64,000 nt of DNA from an uncultured Flavobacteriaceae bacterium (lineage in GTDB: Bacteria > Bacteroidota > Bacteroidia > Flavobacteriales > Flavobacteriaceae): NCBI GenBank assembly GCA_947487895.1, contig CANKYF010000009.1:62001-126000 (forward strand), read 5' to 3'. How positions within the stretch are numbered: the first letter of the stretch is position 1; every line of letters starts with the position of its first letter. The notes under the pieces are model-generated. The model made no database searches. It worked only from the letters and a program-made list of their open reading frames with translations, and had not been told where the DNA came from. Position numbers and translations under genes: made by a program. This document shows, piece by piece, positions 42,765-52,359 of the stretch.

Positions 42765-44819
42765 ATGACAAAAAAAAAATTACCCTTACTAATCTGCATG
42801 CTCTTTTTTATTACCTGTTTTACTCAGAACAGTGGGGTAATAGATGTACTGAACAATGAAAAAAACAAAGTTAGAAACTGTTATTCCAAGTTGTATAATG
42901 ACACCTTGGTGATAGGTAATAAGTTCATTGAACGAAAATTTAAGTGGAATAAGGGAAACATAATCAGTCTTAACATTTTAAATAAAAAAACGGGGCAAAA
43001 AACATCAATATTTAATGGCGAGCATCCTGATTTTAGTATTGATGGTCTTCAGTCAATATCAGATCAAAATCATTACAAAAGTACAGTGATTAAAGCTACG
43101 CCAATAATACCATCCCACCTAAGTACTGAGATTGTTACCAAGTATCAAGGTTTGGAAGTAAAACAAGTTTTCAAAATTTTCCCATCGTCTATGGGTATTT
43201 CATGTGTGTACTACCTGAAGAAAACAGATGACCAACTCAGCTTTAAAATAGATGATTTAAGTGTAGAAAGATTAAATATAGCTGATAGACATTGGGAAAT
43301 GGAGGCAATAGCGTTTTTAGACAATACAGACCACAATAATACCCTTGTAAAAATAGATAAACAGCTTCCCTTTAAGAAAAACACCTATATAGGCAACATC
43401 CTTTTCATGTCCAGTTTACAGCATAATAAAGGACTATTCTTTTTAAAAGAAGCTCCTTGCTCAAATATACAGCTAAACTATCCTGGGTATGATTTTATCT
43501 CAGAGCTTAAATCTGCTTTAACTACGGTAAAATCAGTTGGACTGGGAGTGACACCAAAAGATTTGAACTTAAATGAGTGGGTAAAAACATTCAGCTTCGT
43601 GCTGGGAGTGCACAACAACCAAGAGTCTGGAAAAAAAATAGCCCTGCGAAGTTACCAATACAACACAAGAATTTCAGACCCCATTAGGGATGAAATGATG
43701 TTGGTTAACACTTGGGGAGACAGAAACAGGGATACAAAATTATGTGAACAATTTATTCTTGATGAGCTCAAAGAAACCCACAAACTTGGTTTTACCCATT
43801 ATCAAATAGATGATGGGTGGCAACAAGGTTTATCCATGAATTCTGGTGTTGCAGGTGAGCGATTGTGGGACCAATGGTCTATGGAGGATTGGTTGCCAAA
43901 TAAAAAAAGATTTCCAAATGAGTTCAAGAACATTCTCAAACTGGCTGATTCACTAGATATTAAAATAGGTTTATGGTTTCATCCAAGCAACGAAAATGAA
44001 TATGCAAACTGGGAACAGGATGCTACTATTGTATTGAATCTCTACCGTAAATTTGGAATGAAAAATATAAAGGTCGATGGGATTAAACTACCTACAAAAA
44101 AAGCAGACCTAAACTTGGAACGCTTTTTTAATAAAATTCTTAAAGAATCCAATTATGAAGTTGTTTTTAATGTGGATGCAACCGCAGATAATAGGTATGG
44201 CTACCATTACAATAACCATTTGGGAAATATCTTTCTTGAAAATAGGTATACAGATTGGAAAAACTACTATCCTTACCAAACATTGCGAAATATATGGATG
44301 CTTTCCAATTATGTTCCTTCGCAAAAAATACAGTTAGAATTCTTAAATAAATGGAGAAATCAAAGCAAGTATGCAGATGATCCGTTTGCCCCAGGAAAGT
44401 ACTCTTTTGACTATTTATTTGCCATTACAATGCCAAGTCAACCTCTTGCTTTTTTTGAAACCACGGGGTTACCAAAAGAAGCTAATAAATCAATAGAATT
44501 ATTTAAAAAATTCAAATCTATTCGTTCCAAATTACATAGTGCACAAATCTTTCCTATCGGAAATGAACCAAATGGAACCACATTTACAGGTTTCCAGTTT
44601 CTAATCTCTGATAATGAAGGTTATTTATTGGTGTTTAGAGAACTAAACAACCAAGACCAATTTAATCTGGCAACGTTGTTTGGTCCAAACCAAAAAGTAA
44701 ACTTCACAAAGGTTTATGGTAATGGTTCAGATTTTAAGGGAAATACAGATGAGAATGGAAATATACAGATAAGAATCGATGAAGCAAATTCATTTTGTCT
44801 ATATACGTATAAGTTATAA
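42765..44819 (+). CDS. GH36/clan GH-D-like exported glycoside hydrolase
   Basis: A 684-residue exported protein (signal peptide about 1-20). Residues 30-290 form a beta-rich N-terminal domain and about 300-600 a TIM barrel. Clan GH-D signatures are clear: MLVNTWGDRN near 314-323, YQIDDGWQQG near 345-354, and IGLWFHPS near 400-407. The nucleophile motif is NIKVDGIKL with D438. A second Asp in NRYTDWKNYYP (D497) is the acid/base candidate. The family contains alpha-galactosidases and related retaining enzymes. The sequence is divergent, so an alpha-galactosidase label is tentative, and other alpha-glycosides of algal glycans are possible. Length fits GH36. It has its own promoter, without the ACAAACGTTTGT operator. 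Confidence 0.75.
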   Translation: MTKKKLPLLICMLFFITCFTQNSGVIDVLNNEKNKVRNCYSKLYNDTLVIGNKFIERKFKWNKGNIISLNILNKKTGQKTSIFNGEHPDFSIDGLQSISDQNHYKSTVIKATPIIPSHLSTEIVTKYQGLEVKQVFKIFPSSMGISCVYYLKKTDDQLSFKIDDLSVERLNIADRHWEMEAIAFLDNTDHNNTLVKIDKQLPFKKNTYIGNILFMSSLQHNKGLFFLKEAPCSNIQLNYPGYDFISELKSALTTVKSVGLGVTPKDLNLNEWVKTFSFVLGVHNNQESGKKIALRSYQYNTRISDPIRDEMMLVNTWGDRNRDTKLCEQFILDELKETHKLGFTHYQIDDGWQQGLSMNSGVAGERLWDQWSMEDWLPNKKRFPNEFKNILKLADSLDIKIGLWFHPSNENEYANWEQDATIVLNLYRKFGMKNIKVDGIKLPTKKADLNLERFFNKILKESNYEVVFNVDATADNRYGYHYNNHLGNIFLENRYTDWKNYYPYQTLRNIWMLSNYVPSQKIQLEFLNKWRNQSKYADDPFAPGKYSFDYLFAITMPSQPLAFFETTGLPKEANKSIELFKKFKSIRSKLHSAQIFPIGNEPNGTTFTGFQFLISDNEGYLLVFRELNNQDQFNLATLFGPNQKVNFTKVYGNGSDFKGNTDENGNIQIRIDEANSFCLYTYKL

Positions 44820-44922
44820 CGTTACACCTAGAGACATTCGTAACAGTGTCATTTTTAAACGATTGATTTCGTAAAAGTTCCGCCATTCTTAGGCTTTCAT
44901 AGCAAAAGTTTGTAAAACAATA

Positions 44923-45054
44923 ATGTGCTATCAAGTAATTGACAGAAAAGTTGGAAAACCTGCGATCGAACCACAATGTTTCGAGCAGAATTTGAAAATA
45001 GTTTACATAAATGGCGGCATGGCAAGGGTAGCTGTTGTACAAATCGATTTTTAA
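44923..45054 (+). pseudogene. Short reading frame, probable 3' relic of a lost gene
   Basis: The 380-base gap after the GH36-like gene holds a 43-codon frame encoding segments such as VIDRKVGKPAIEPQ and VYINGGMARVAVVQIDF. It looks like a genuine protein end, but the family is not recognised and no 5' part remains. Nothing else clear is seen between 44820 and 45098. Confidence 0.3.
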
Positions 45055-45098
45055 TATGAAACTAAATTTTTTTAGTAACTTATCAATTTTTGGTAAAG

Positions 45099-45118
45099 TA
45101 AAACAAACGTTTGTTTTA
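45099..45118. promoter_or_regulatory. 20-base perfect palindromic operator before the broken sulfatase
   Basis: TAAAACAAACGTTTGTTTTA is the longest perfect version of the palindrome in this window. It lies 82 bases before the most likely sulfatase start (45200). No exact TAnnTTTG box is next to it. Confidence 0.75.
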
Positions 45119-45199
45119 TTCTTTAATAACACTTGACCATGGCTCAAATAAATATGGATATATTCTTTGTGAATTATGGTCACCGTAAGAATTAGTAAT

Positions 45200-46709
45200 A
45201 TGAAACGAAAACTGATAGTCATACTTCTAGCCTGTACTGCCTTATTGAGATGTTCGGATGCAGAGAATGTTGCTCCTCCTAATATTGTACTCATTATCAT
45301 AGATGATATGGGTTGGAAAGATGTTGGATATGCGGGGAGTATTTTCTATGATACTCCCAATATTGATAAATTAGCTTCTGAAGGCATGCGTTTTACAAAT
45401 GCATATTCTACAGCTCCCTTATGTACGCCATCTAGAGGAGGGATTTTGTCCGGTAAATTTCCGGCGCGCACCAAGTTGACCAATGTTTTTGCTGGTCCAG
45501 CCGGACCTGATGATAGACTTCATACAAAGAGTAAATACCGTGGCGAAAATGATCAATATTTTGAAGCCTTACATAGGCACGCTTTACCAAAGTCAGAAGT
45601 CATCATACCTCAAGTGCTTGCTAAAAGTGGCTATAAGACCGGTTATTTTGGCAAATGGCATATTGGAGAATGTCCAGGTTATTATCCAGATGAGCGTGGT
45701 TTTCAGGTTGCTAAAGGCTATAGACGTGTACATGGGGTAAAATATGGCCATTTTGGAGATCGTTGGATATCTGGGAATTTTGCAAACCTACCAGATCCGG
45801 AGGATTCGGAGTTTATTCCAGAAAGATTAACCGAGGAAACCATTCAATTTATTAAAGAAAATAAAGACGAACCATATTTTACCGTCTTGTCGCACTATAT
45901 TGTTCATACGCCTATTACTCCACGTAAAGAAAAGGTACCAAAATATGAAAATCGAAAAACAACGGATCAGACGGATGCCGATTACGCAGCACTTGTAGAA
46001 AGTGTTGATGAAAGTGTGGGACAGGTTCTTGATGCCATTAAAGAATCTGGGCAGGAGCAAAATACGATAGTAATATTTACCTCAGACAATGGAGGATTGA
46101 CCTTAAGAAATATTACATCTAACTATCCCTTAATGGGCGGGAAAAGTTTTGCTTTTGAAGGGCGGGGTACGCGTTCCGATGATTATTAAATGGCTCGAAA
46201 AAATTGCACCTGGCTTAAGTGCTGAACGGGTGATTGGGACAGATTTTTATCCTACACTTCTAAGTGCTGCGGGATTGGACTTAATGCCAGAACAACATAT
46301 GGACGGTGTTGATCTAATGCCTTTATTGACAAAAAAAGAAAAGCTGAATCCGCGTCCGCTATTATTTCATTATCCTCATTATACTGGTTTTTCTGGACCT
46401 TATTCCGCTATCGTCGAGGACAATTGGAAACTCATCAGGTTTTATAATGATGAAGAAGGAGCTTATCTGCTTTACGATTTATTGAATGACCCAGGAGAGG
46501 TTAACGATCTAGCGGAAAGCAATCCTCAAAAAAGGGATTTCTTGGCGAATCGGCTTAATGTTTTATTGAAAGATATGGATGCCGAAATGCTAATAAAAAA
46601 CCCTGACTTTAAATATTCAGAATCAAAAAAAGGATTGTATAACTTAAAGTTTACCAAGGAGCTTGCTGAGCAGCAGCGACTTCATTATAAAGAACTTCTA
46701 GAAAAGTAG
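45200..46709 (+). pseudogene. S1-family sulfatase interrupted by a single-base frameshift
   Basis: Two frames join into one sulfatase of about 500 residues. The first (from the Met at 45200) has IIDDMGWKD, the active-site motif CTPSR (Cys near 75) with GGILSGKFPART, FGKWHIGE, and FTSDNGG. It then breaks after KSFAFEG. The second continues as GGVRVPMIIKWLEKIAPG and runs to 46709. One extra base in the G/C-rich run at 46160-46167 (for example C46163) explains the break. The N-terminus carries a lipoprotein-like signal (ILLAC). The rest is undamaged, so this is either a very recent mutation or a sequencing error. If intact it would be a second glycan sulfatase under operator control. An upstream Met at 45176 is less likely, because the signal peptide starts at 45200. 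Confidence 0.85.
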
Positions 46710-46726
46710 AAATTGTTTAGTTAACC

Positions 46727-48427
46727 ATGGATTATTTGGCTATATTTCAAGGGAAATATTATAATTGGATTATGTACTGTAATACTTATGAGAAAAATAG
46801 AAAACAAAGGGTGGTTCTGTTTGATGTGTTTAAAAAGAGCCTAATACGGTTGATACCTATTCTATGTCTTTTTTTTGTCGTAAATGTTGGTTTTGCCCAA
46901 CATGATGCGTCTAGGAATGCCGTACGCACTTTGGCGAGTGGTCAGATCAAGAATGTTTTTGAAGTATTGGAAATACCAAACCACAGAAAAAACAGTCCAA
47001 TTAGCCAAGCAGAAAAGGCTTATGTTAAAATGTTGGTCTACAGCCAACAAAATAAATTGGAACTTGCTTTTGCATCTGCAATAGAGGCCTTTGAAAATGG
47101 CTTTCCCCTAGAACGTTTTTTTGTAGAACCACGTAACCTGCTGTCTAAATTACATGCATATAAACCCTTTAAAAAATTTATCAAACGAAAAAAGATTGGT
47201 ATTGTCCATGGCCCTTTGTTGGGATCGGTTACGGATCGTTCTGCCAGTTTTTGGGTGCGTACTGCCAAAGAGGTGAAGGTTAAGGTAGTTTTGAGACCAA
47301 CCGATAGTGTTACCTTTCCCAAACAAGAAATTTTTGTCAAGTCTAAGACATTGGCTGAAAATGATTATACGGCTGCGCTAAAGGTATCGGGGTTGTTACC
47401 AAATACAAGCTATGATTACCAAATTTACAGCAATGGAAAACGACAATCAAAGCTTTATCGGTTTGTAACCTTTCCAGAAGAAAAAGGTACTTCAAAATTT
47501 CAAATTGCCTTTGGCGGGGGTGCTGGTTTTACAGAGCAAAACGAAAGAATGTGGGATACCATGAACACTTTTGACCCCATTGCCACATTACTTTTAGGTG
47601 ACAACGTATACATTGATGACCCAGAACATACCCTTACTGACCGTTATTGTTATTATCGTAGACAATCACGACCAGAGTTCAAGCAATATGTAGCCACTAA
47701 CAGTATCTATGCGATATATGACGATCACGATTTTGGCGATGACGACTGCATCCCTGGGCCGGAAATTGAAAACCCAAAATGGAAGCGTGACGTATGGAAC
47801 GTTTTCAAAAACAATTGGAATAACCCGTCCTATGGAGGAGGTGAAGACCACCCAGGATGTTGGTATGATTTTTATATTGGGAATGTACATTTCATTCTTT
47901 TAGATACGAGATACTATAGAGATTTAGACAACCAGAATATGCTTGGTAATTTTCAAAAAGAATGGCTGCTTAAAACATTAAAAACTTCCAAAGGTAAGAT
48001 TAAAGTCCTTATTTCATCAGTGCCATGGGCGCCAGGGGTAAAGCCTGGTTCTAAAGACACTTGGGATGGATTTAACAATGGCCGTGAAGAAATATTCACC
48101 TATATTGAAGACAATAACATAGAGGGAGTGGTACTTATGTCTGCTGATAGGCACCGTACTGACTTGCGAAAAATACCTCGTCCAAAAGGATATGACCTAT
48201 ATGAAATGATGAGTTCAAGACTTACCAATATCCATACTCATGATCTTTTGGAAAACTCAATAGGTTCAAAATTTATTATGGGATATAATGAAGAATGTTC
48301 TTTTGGTTTAGTGGAGTTTAATACGGTGATTAATGAACCAGAAATAGTTTTTAAGATAATCAATATAGAAGGTAAGACGGTTGGGGAACATACCATTAAG
48401 AGCAATGCCTTAACATTTAAAAAATAG
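46727..48427 (+). CDS. PhoD-like alkaline phosphatase/phosphodiesterase
   Basis: An exported metallophosphatase of up to 566 residues. After a signal-like segment (LIRLIPILCLFFVVNVGFAQ) comes an immunoglobulin-like PhoD N-terminal domain (about 155-245, with SVTDRSASFWVRT). The catalytic domain (about 255-540) contains LLGDNVYID, YAIYDDHDFGDDDC, FILLDTRYYRD and MSADRHRTD, which supply the metal ligands. The annotated Met puts more than 30 residues before the signal peptide. A GTG at 46826, shortly before the hydrophobic core, is a plausible true start, as is the Met at 46772. PhoD enzymes cleave phosphate esters and some act on unusual sugar phosphates. The gene follows the broken sulfatase by 17 bases and probably shares its transcript. 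Confidence 0.85.
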   Translation: MDYLAIFQGKYYNWIMYCNTYEKNRKQRVVLFDVFKKSLIRLIPILCLFFVVNVGFAQHDASRNAVRTLASGQIKNVFEVLEIPNHRKNSPISQAEKAYVKMLVYSQQNKLELAFASAIEAFENGFPLERFFVEPRNLLSKLHAYKPFKKFIKRKKIGIVHGPLLGSVTDRSASFWVRTAKEVKVKVVLRPTDSVTFPKQEIFVKSKTLAENDYTAALKVSGLLPNTSYDYQIYSNGKRQSKLYRFVTFPEEKGTSKFQIAFGGGAGFTEQNERMWDTMNTFDPIATLLLGDNVYIDDPEHTLTDRYCYYRRQSRPEFKQYVATNSIYAIYDDHDFGDDDCIPGPEIENPKWKRDVWNVFKNNWNNPSYGGGEDHPGCWYDFYIGNVHFILLDTRYYRDLDNQNMLGNFQKEWLLKTLKTSKGKIKVLISSVPWAPGVKPGSKDTWDGFNNGREEIFTYIEDNNIEGVVLMSADRHRTDLRKIPRPKGYDLYEMMSSRLTNIHTHDLLENSIGSKFIMGYNEECSFGLVEFNTVINEPEIVFKIINIEGKTVGEHTIKSNALTFKK

Positions 48428-48605
48428 AGTAAACGAGAAAACAATAGATAAAGATTAGCACTTGGTATGAAACTATATTGACTATATATTTTAACAGGTT
48501 GTAGATCCATCAAGTAAACCTAGCTAAATGAAACCAGAAGTGTAATCCTACGATGTTCAAATAGGTTAGATGTAGCTAGAAATATGTATTACAAGCAGTA
48601 TTTAG

Positions 48606-49025
48606 ATGTTTAAACTTATTGATAATAATAGTAAGACGAAGATTGATTTTTTTAAGTGCGTAGAATTGCTTTTGAGAATAGCGGTTTTTTTAACTTTTTT
48701 AGGTCATGGCATAGTTGCCCTAATTGGTAATCAACAATGGTCAATCTATTTGAAAACTGTTGGTTTGCCTGGAAGGTTTGCAATAGATATGATGTTTTAC
48801 ATTGGCATTTTGGATGTTGTAGTTGCCACAATAATTGCATTTAAACCTTATAAATATGTGGTGTTATGGGCATTTATTTGGGCTTTTTCAACCGCTTTGA
48901 TACGACCCATTTCGGGGGAATCCATTTGGGCATTTGTAGAAAGAGGATCAAACTGGATGGTGCCATTTGTATTGTATATTATGATTACTAAAAAAGAGGA
49001 ATACCATAAACGTTCAAACTTATAA
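48606..49025 (+). CDS. DoxX-family small membrane protein
   Basis: A 139-residue protein with four predicted membrane helices (about 20-42, 60-80, 84-103, 112-132). It has the FLTFLGHGIVALIG motif near the first helix, as in DoxX/DoxD-like proteins. These are membrane proteins of poorly defined role, in some cases linked to quinone or thiol redox reactions. It ends 13 bases before the acetylesterase gene and is likely co-transcribed with it. No more specific function can be read from it. Confidence 0.7.
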   Translation: MFKLIDNNSKTKIDFFKCVELLLRIAVFLTFLGHGIVALIGNQQWSIYLKTVGLPGRFAIDMMFYIGILDVVVATIIAFKPYKYVVLWAFIWAFSTALIRPISGESIWAFVERGSNWMVPFVLYIMITKKEEYHKRSNL

Positions 49026-49038
49026 TAAAGAATAAATA

Positions 49039-50490
49039 ATGAAAAAAATAGTCTTTAAAGTCTTGCTTTTAATCCTTAATGTCCTTTGTATTTCAACAAT
49101 ACAAGCAAAGGTTAAGCTACCTGCAATTGTATCGTCAAATATGGTACTACAGCGTAATACTACTGTAAAATTATGGGGATGGGCCAGTGCTAACGAAAAA
49201 ATTGTTATTAAAACCACTTGGTTAAAAAAAGAAATTAGTGTAACAGCAGATAGGGAAGGGAATTGGGATACGGAAGTAGAGACAACTTTGAGTACAACCC
49301 CTCAAACTATTACAATTAGTAGTAAGGAATCATATATTGAACTCGATAACGTTGTCTTTGGCGAGGTTTGGTTGTGTTCTGGCCAATCTAATATGTTTCA
49401 ATCATTAAAGGGGTATCCTGGGCAACCAACCTTTGGTTCCAATAGAACAATAGCTACATCTGCCAATCCAAATCTACGTTTATTTACCGTTCATAATAAA
49501 GGTTCCAAACTACCCATAAGTAATGTTGATCTGTATACGGGATGGGATCAGGCAAACCCCAATAATGTGAGTAACTTCAGCGCGGTCGCCTATTTTTTTG
49601 GAAAACAGCTACAAGAAATTTTAGATGTACCCGTGGGATTGATACATACTTCATGGGGAGGGAGCGTGGTTCAAGCATGGATGAGTAAAGATGTTTTACA
49701 GGACTTTGAGCAAATAGCTATAGAAGAGCTTGATATTTCTAAAAAGACAAACCATATTCCCACTGCATTGTTCAATGCAATGATCTATCCTTTAATCCCA
49801 TATACGATCAAAGGAGTATTATGGTACCAAGGTGAAAGCAATCGTTTTGAACCGGCATATTACAAAAAACTATTTCCAGCAATGGTTAAAGATTGGCGTG
49901 CAAGATGGGGCATTGGCGATTTTCCGTTTTACTATGTACAGATAGCACCATATCTCTATGGCGATAACAATGTATTTCAAGAAGTTAAAAATACCGCTTT
50001 TTTAAGGGAAGCACAGTTGGGTTGTTTGGATATCATACCTAATTCTGGAATGGTTGTTACCTTAGATATTGGGGACCGTAAAAGTATACATCCGCCAAAA
50101 AAAGAAGAAGTAGCCAATAGATTGCTATATAATGCGCTAAACCAAACTTATGAGTATAGCGCCATTGATCATGTCGGACCAATTTTAGAGTCAGAGGAAG
50201 TAAGGGATAATGGAATATTTTTAAAATTTAAGAATGCAGAAAACGGACTTTATTGCTTTGATACTCTGGAAGGATTTGAAATTGCAGGTGATGATAAAGT
50301 GTTTTATCCGGCTAAGGCCAAAATTATCAAAGGCAAAAAAGTCTTTGTACAGAGTGATAAGGTAGTTAATCCGGTAGCGGTAAGGTATGCTTGGCGCAAT
50401 TGGGTAGTTGGGACACTCTATGATACTAATCTGTTACCAGCTTCATCTTTTAGAACGGATAATTGGAACGATGCCACCAAAGCGGAATGA
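49039..50490 (+). CDS. Sialate O-acetylesterase-like (SGNH) exported esterase
   Basis: A 483-residue exported protein (signal peptide about 1-23, ending STIQA). An N-terminal beta-rich part (about 26-105, with MVLQRNTTVKLWGWAS) is typical of this family. Then comes the SGNH esterase core: GEVWLCSGQSNM with nucleophile S117, IHTSWGGS near 195-202, VLWYQGES near 255-262, and a late block SIHPPKKEEVANRL with the catalytic His. The family removes acetyl groups from acetylated sugars. In PULs such enzymes unmask acetylated polysaccharides. Substrate is not specified by the sequence. Confidence 0.9.
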   Translation: MKKIVFKVLLLILNVLCISTIQAKVKLPAIVSSNMVLQRNTTVKLWGWASANEKIVIKTTWLKKEISVTADREGNWDTEVETTLSTTPQTITISSKESYIELDNVVFGEVWLCSGQSNMFQSLKGYPGQPTFGSNRTIATSANPNLRLFTVHNKGSKLPISNVDLYTGWDQANPNNVSNFSAVAYFFGKQLQEILDVPVGLIHTSWGGSVVQAWMSKDVLQDFEQIAIEELDISKKTNHIPTALFNAMIYPLIPYTIKGVLWYQGESNRFEPAYYKKLFPAMVKDWRARWGIGDFPFYYVQIAPYLYGDNNVFQEVKNTAFLREAQLGCLDIIPNSGMVVTLDIGDRKSIHPPKKEEVANRLLYNALNQTYEYSAIDHVGPILESEEVRDNGIFLKFKNAENGLYCFDTLEGFEIAGDDKVFYPAKAKIIKGKKVFVQSDKVVNPVAVRYAWRNWVVGTLYDTNLLPASSFRTDNWNDATKAE

Positions 50491-50594
50491 GTTAGAAAAG
50501 TAAATACAAGTTATCTATAGAAGATGGATTTTGGATTGTAGTTGACCTAAAGGGTTGAATAGAGTTAGCAATATATAATGCAAGTAGTACCTAG

Positions 50595-50705
50595 ATGCGT
50601 GAAACCTTTGATAATCATGCCAAGACCAAAACTACAGAATCCAGGTCGGCGTCTTTGATAGGGGAAGGAACTTTCGATATCCTTCCAATATTCTTTCGTA
50701 ATTAG
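50595..50705 (+). other. Intergenic region with a 36-codon reading frame
   Basis: The 382-base gap before the T9SS orphan holds an ATG-initiated frame of 36 residues (with segments such as NHAKTKTTESRSASLIGEG). It may be the relic of a lost gene end. No Shine-Dalgarno-like site or homology is recognised. The promoter and operator of the next gene occupy 50811-50843. Confidence 0.25.
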
Positions 50706-50810
50706 TATTTAAGTTGTTCAATTTTATAATGATTTTTTCTTCATTAGAAATTAATTCGGTTATAAAAAATCATAGCTATAAAGTTTCATTATTAAAAATA
50801 ATTTAAATTA

Positions 50811-50843
50811 AAACAATCGTTTGTTTAAATGTTTTGTACATTG
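50811..50843 (+). promoter_or_regulatory. Operator variant and -7 box before the T9SS orphan gene
   Basis: ACAATCGTTTGT (50813-50824), one base off the common palindrome, is followed by TACATTG (50837-50843), close to TAnnTTTG. Here the operator lies upstream of the -7 box, inside the promoter spacer, rather than downstream as at susC. Confidence 0.6.
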
Positions 50844-50872
50844 CATACATATAACATACAAAAGAATAAATC

Positions 50873-52027
50873 ATGAATACTAAAATTACTATTTATTTAA
50901 AAAGCTTAGTGTTAGTACTAGTTTTTTGTTTGGAAAGTTCTTCACTGTTTGCGCAAACAAGAAATCCTGCGCCAGAAAGCTATAATCCCTATGCTACCAT
51001 CACCAACGGTAGAAGAGAACAGGTGCGATTAGGTACCGGACGTAGAAATGAGATTTTACGGAATTCAACAATTTATGATGGTCGTGGTCGTAGACTTGGA
51101 GTTGCAAGAGCTGGTCTACTTGGAGATAATAGTGATGGGCGCTCAAGGGGAGGATACAATGCAGGAGCCATGATTCAAATCAAAATTAACGGGACTCCAA
51201 GAAATGCAGTATTGTGCTGGAATATACCCACAACCGATGGAGGAAGGAGAACAGGTTTTGTATTGACTCGAGATCTTAGGCATCGCTCAATAATTGAGAG
51301 TAGAATGAGGGAAGTTAAAAGAAACCTAGCGCGTGTTCGTCCAAATGACAGGAATAAAAGATCTACCACTTATTTGATTAGGACTGTGCGCTCACCATTT
51401 CCAGATGATTCCTATACGTTTCCTAACCAAACTACTGCTCAAAACCGAATCAGATTTTATTATTTGAACAATGGTACCATTAATTTATTAGTAGACTTAC
51501 CTTATAGAGGTGGTAGTGGATTGCGTGTTGGAAAAGCAATTGATATGGCATCTCCAGGAAGAACGTTTCGCAGACTGGATGATGTTGCCCCTGCAACACG
51601 TAAAGTTTTTGCAAGAGGGTCACGTCGAGTTATAGGGGAGGTACAGTTCGTTTATGGTTTTGTATTCACAGATACTGGAGAAAGAGTGTATTGTTGGATC
51701 AATAGAGACTGTATAAGTCTACCAGGTTCGTTTAGTAAAGCATCTATTAAAGAAGAAAATACTTCAGTGTTAAATATAGATACAGAGGAAGAAACAATAA
51801 GAGATTTTGTTTATCCTAACCCAACAAACAATGGTCAAGTTAGCTTAAAAACTAATTCTAATATTGAATCTATTATGGTGTATGATGAAACTGGACGTAA
51901 TTTGAGTTCAGAATATAAAATTACTGAAAATGAGGTGACTATTTATAGTAATCATAAAGGAATGACTTTTGTTCATGTTTCCTATTCCGATAAGGAAAGT
52001 ACTGTACATAAAGTAATTTGGAATTAA
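50873..52027 (+). CDS. Secreted T9SS protein of unknown function, Arg-rich
   Basis: A 384-residue protein with a signal peptide (about 1-28, ending LFAQ) and a C-terminal type A T9SS domain (about 310-384, FVYPNPTNNGQ), so it is secreted or surface-attached. The 280-residue middle part is rich in Arg and Gly (GRREQVRLGTGRRNEIL, DGRGRRLGVARAG) and contains two CW segments (VLCWNIPT, VYCWINRDC). It matches no enzyme or binding family I recognise. The basic surface could bind a sulfated or acidic polysaccharide. It has its own promoter with the shared operator and a strong terminator, so it appears to be a regulated member of the PUL. The shared operator is the only functional clue. Confidence 0.75.
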   Translation: MNTKITIYLKSLVLVLVFCLESSSLFAQTRNPAPESYNPYATITNGRREQVRLGTGRRNEILRNSTIYDGRGRRLGVARAGLLGDNSDGRSRGGYNAGAMIQIKINGTPRNAVLCWNIPTTDGGRRTGFVLTRDLRHRSIIESRMREVKRNLARVRPNDRNKRSTTYLIRTVRSPFPDDSYTFPNQTTAQNRIRFYYLNNGTINLLVDLPYRGGSGLRVGKAIDMASPGRTFRRLDDVAPATRKVFARGSRRVIGEVQFVYGFVFTDTGERVYCWINRDCISLPGSFSKASIKEENTSVLNIDTEEETIRDFVYPNPTNNGQVSLKTNSNIESIMVYDETGRNLSSEYKITENEVTIYSNHKGMTFVHVSYSDKESTVHKVIWN

Positions 52028-52123
52028 GTTTTTTGTATATAATAAAATAAGAGATGTAGAAACTAAAAAAAGATTACATATTATGCGATAATAATTTTTA
52101 AAATAGATTTACAACTCATTCTT

Positions 52124-52158
52124 AGTCCTATTATTGGTTTACAATAATAGGGCTTTTT
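52124..52158 (+). terminator. Rho-independent terminator after the T9SS orphan gene
   Basis: A 12-base stem with one G-T pair (52124-52135 with 52143-52154) and a 7-base loop, followed by five T residues. Confidence 0.9.
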
Positions 52159-52235
52159 ACATAATAATTCTTCCATAGTTTTTCAGTTTTTATATTGTTT
52201 TGGTAGAATATATGTGTTTAGAAATAGTACAGTCA

Positions 52236-52330
52236 ATAATATATAGCTGGGAATAATAAAATTGACCTATTAAAATGAATAAAACAGGAAAGGTGAAAAT
52301 AGAGAAATAAATCTCCAATCCTGATTGCAA
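52236..52330 (+). pseudogene. Relic fragment of a DUF5703-type gene
   Basis: A 24-base stretch (52281-52304) is identical to 62586-62609 inside the DUF5703 gene, and similarity continues for some tens of bases on both sides. The encoded TGKVKIE matches the intact gene. It is a remnant of a second copy. Confidence 0.6.
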
Positions 52331-52359
52331 TATAAGGGTTGCATTCCATCTGTAAATCC

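Noticed and set aside
44734-45300. A 188-codon minus-strand open frame
   Set aside because: It overlaps the end of the GH36-like gene and the start of the sulfatase on the opposite strand, has no recognisable motifs, and lies over an operator. It is treated as chance.
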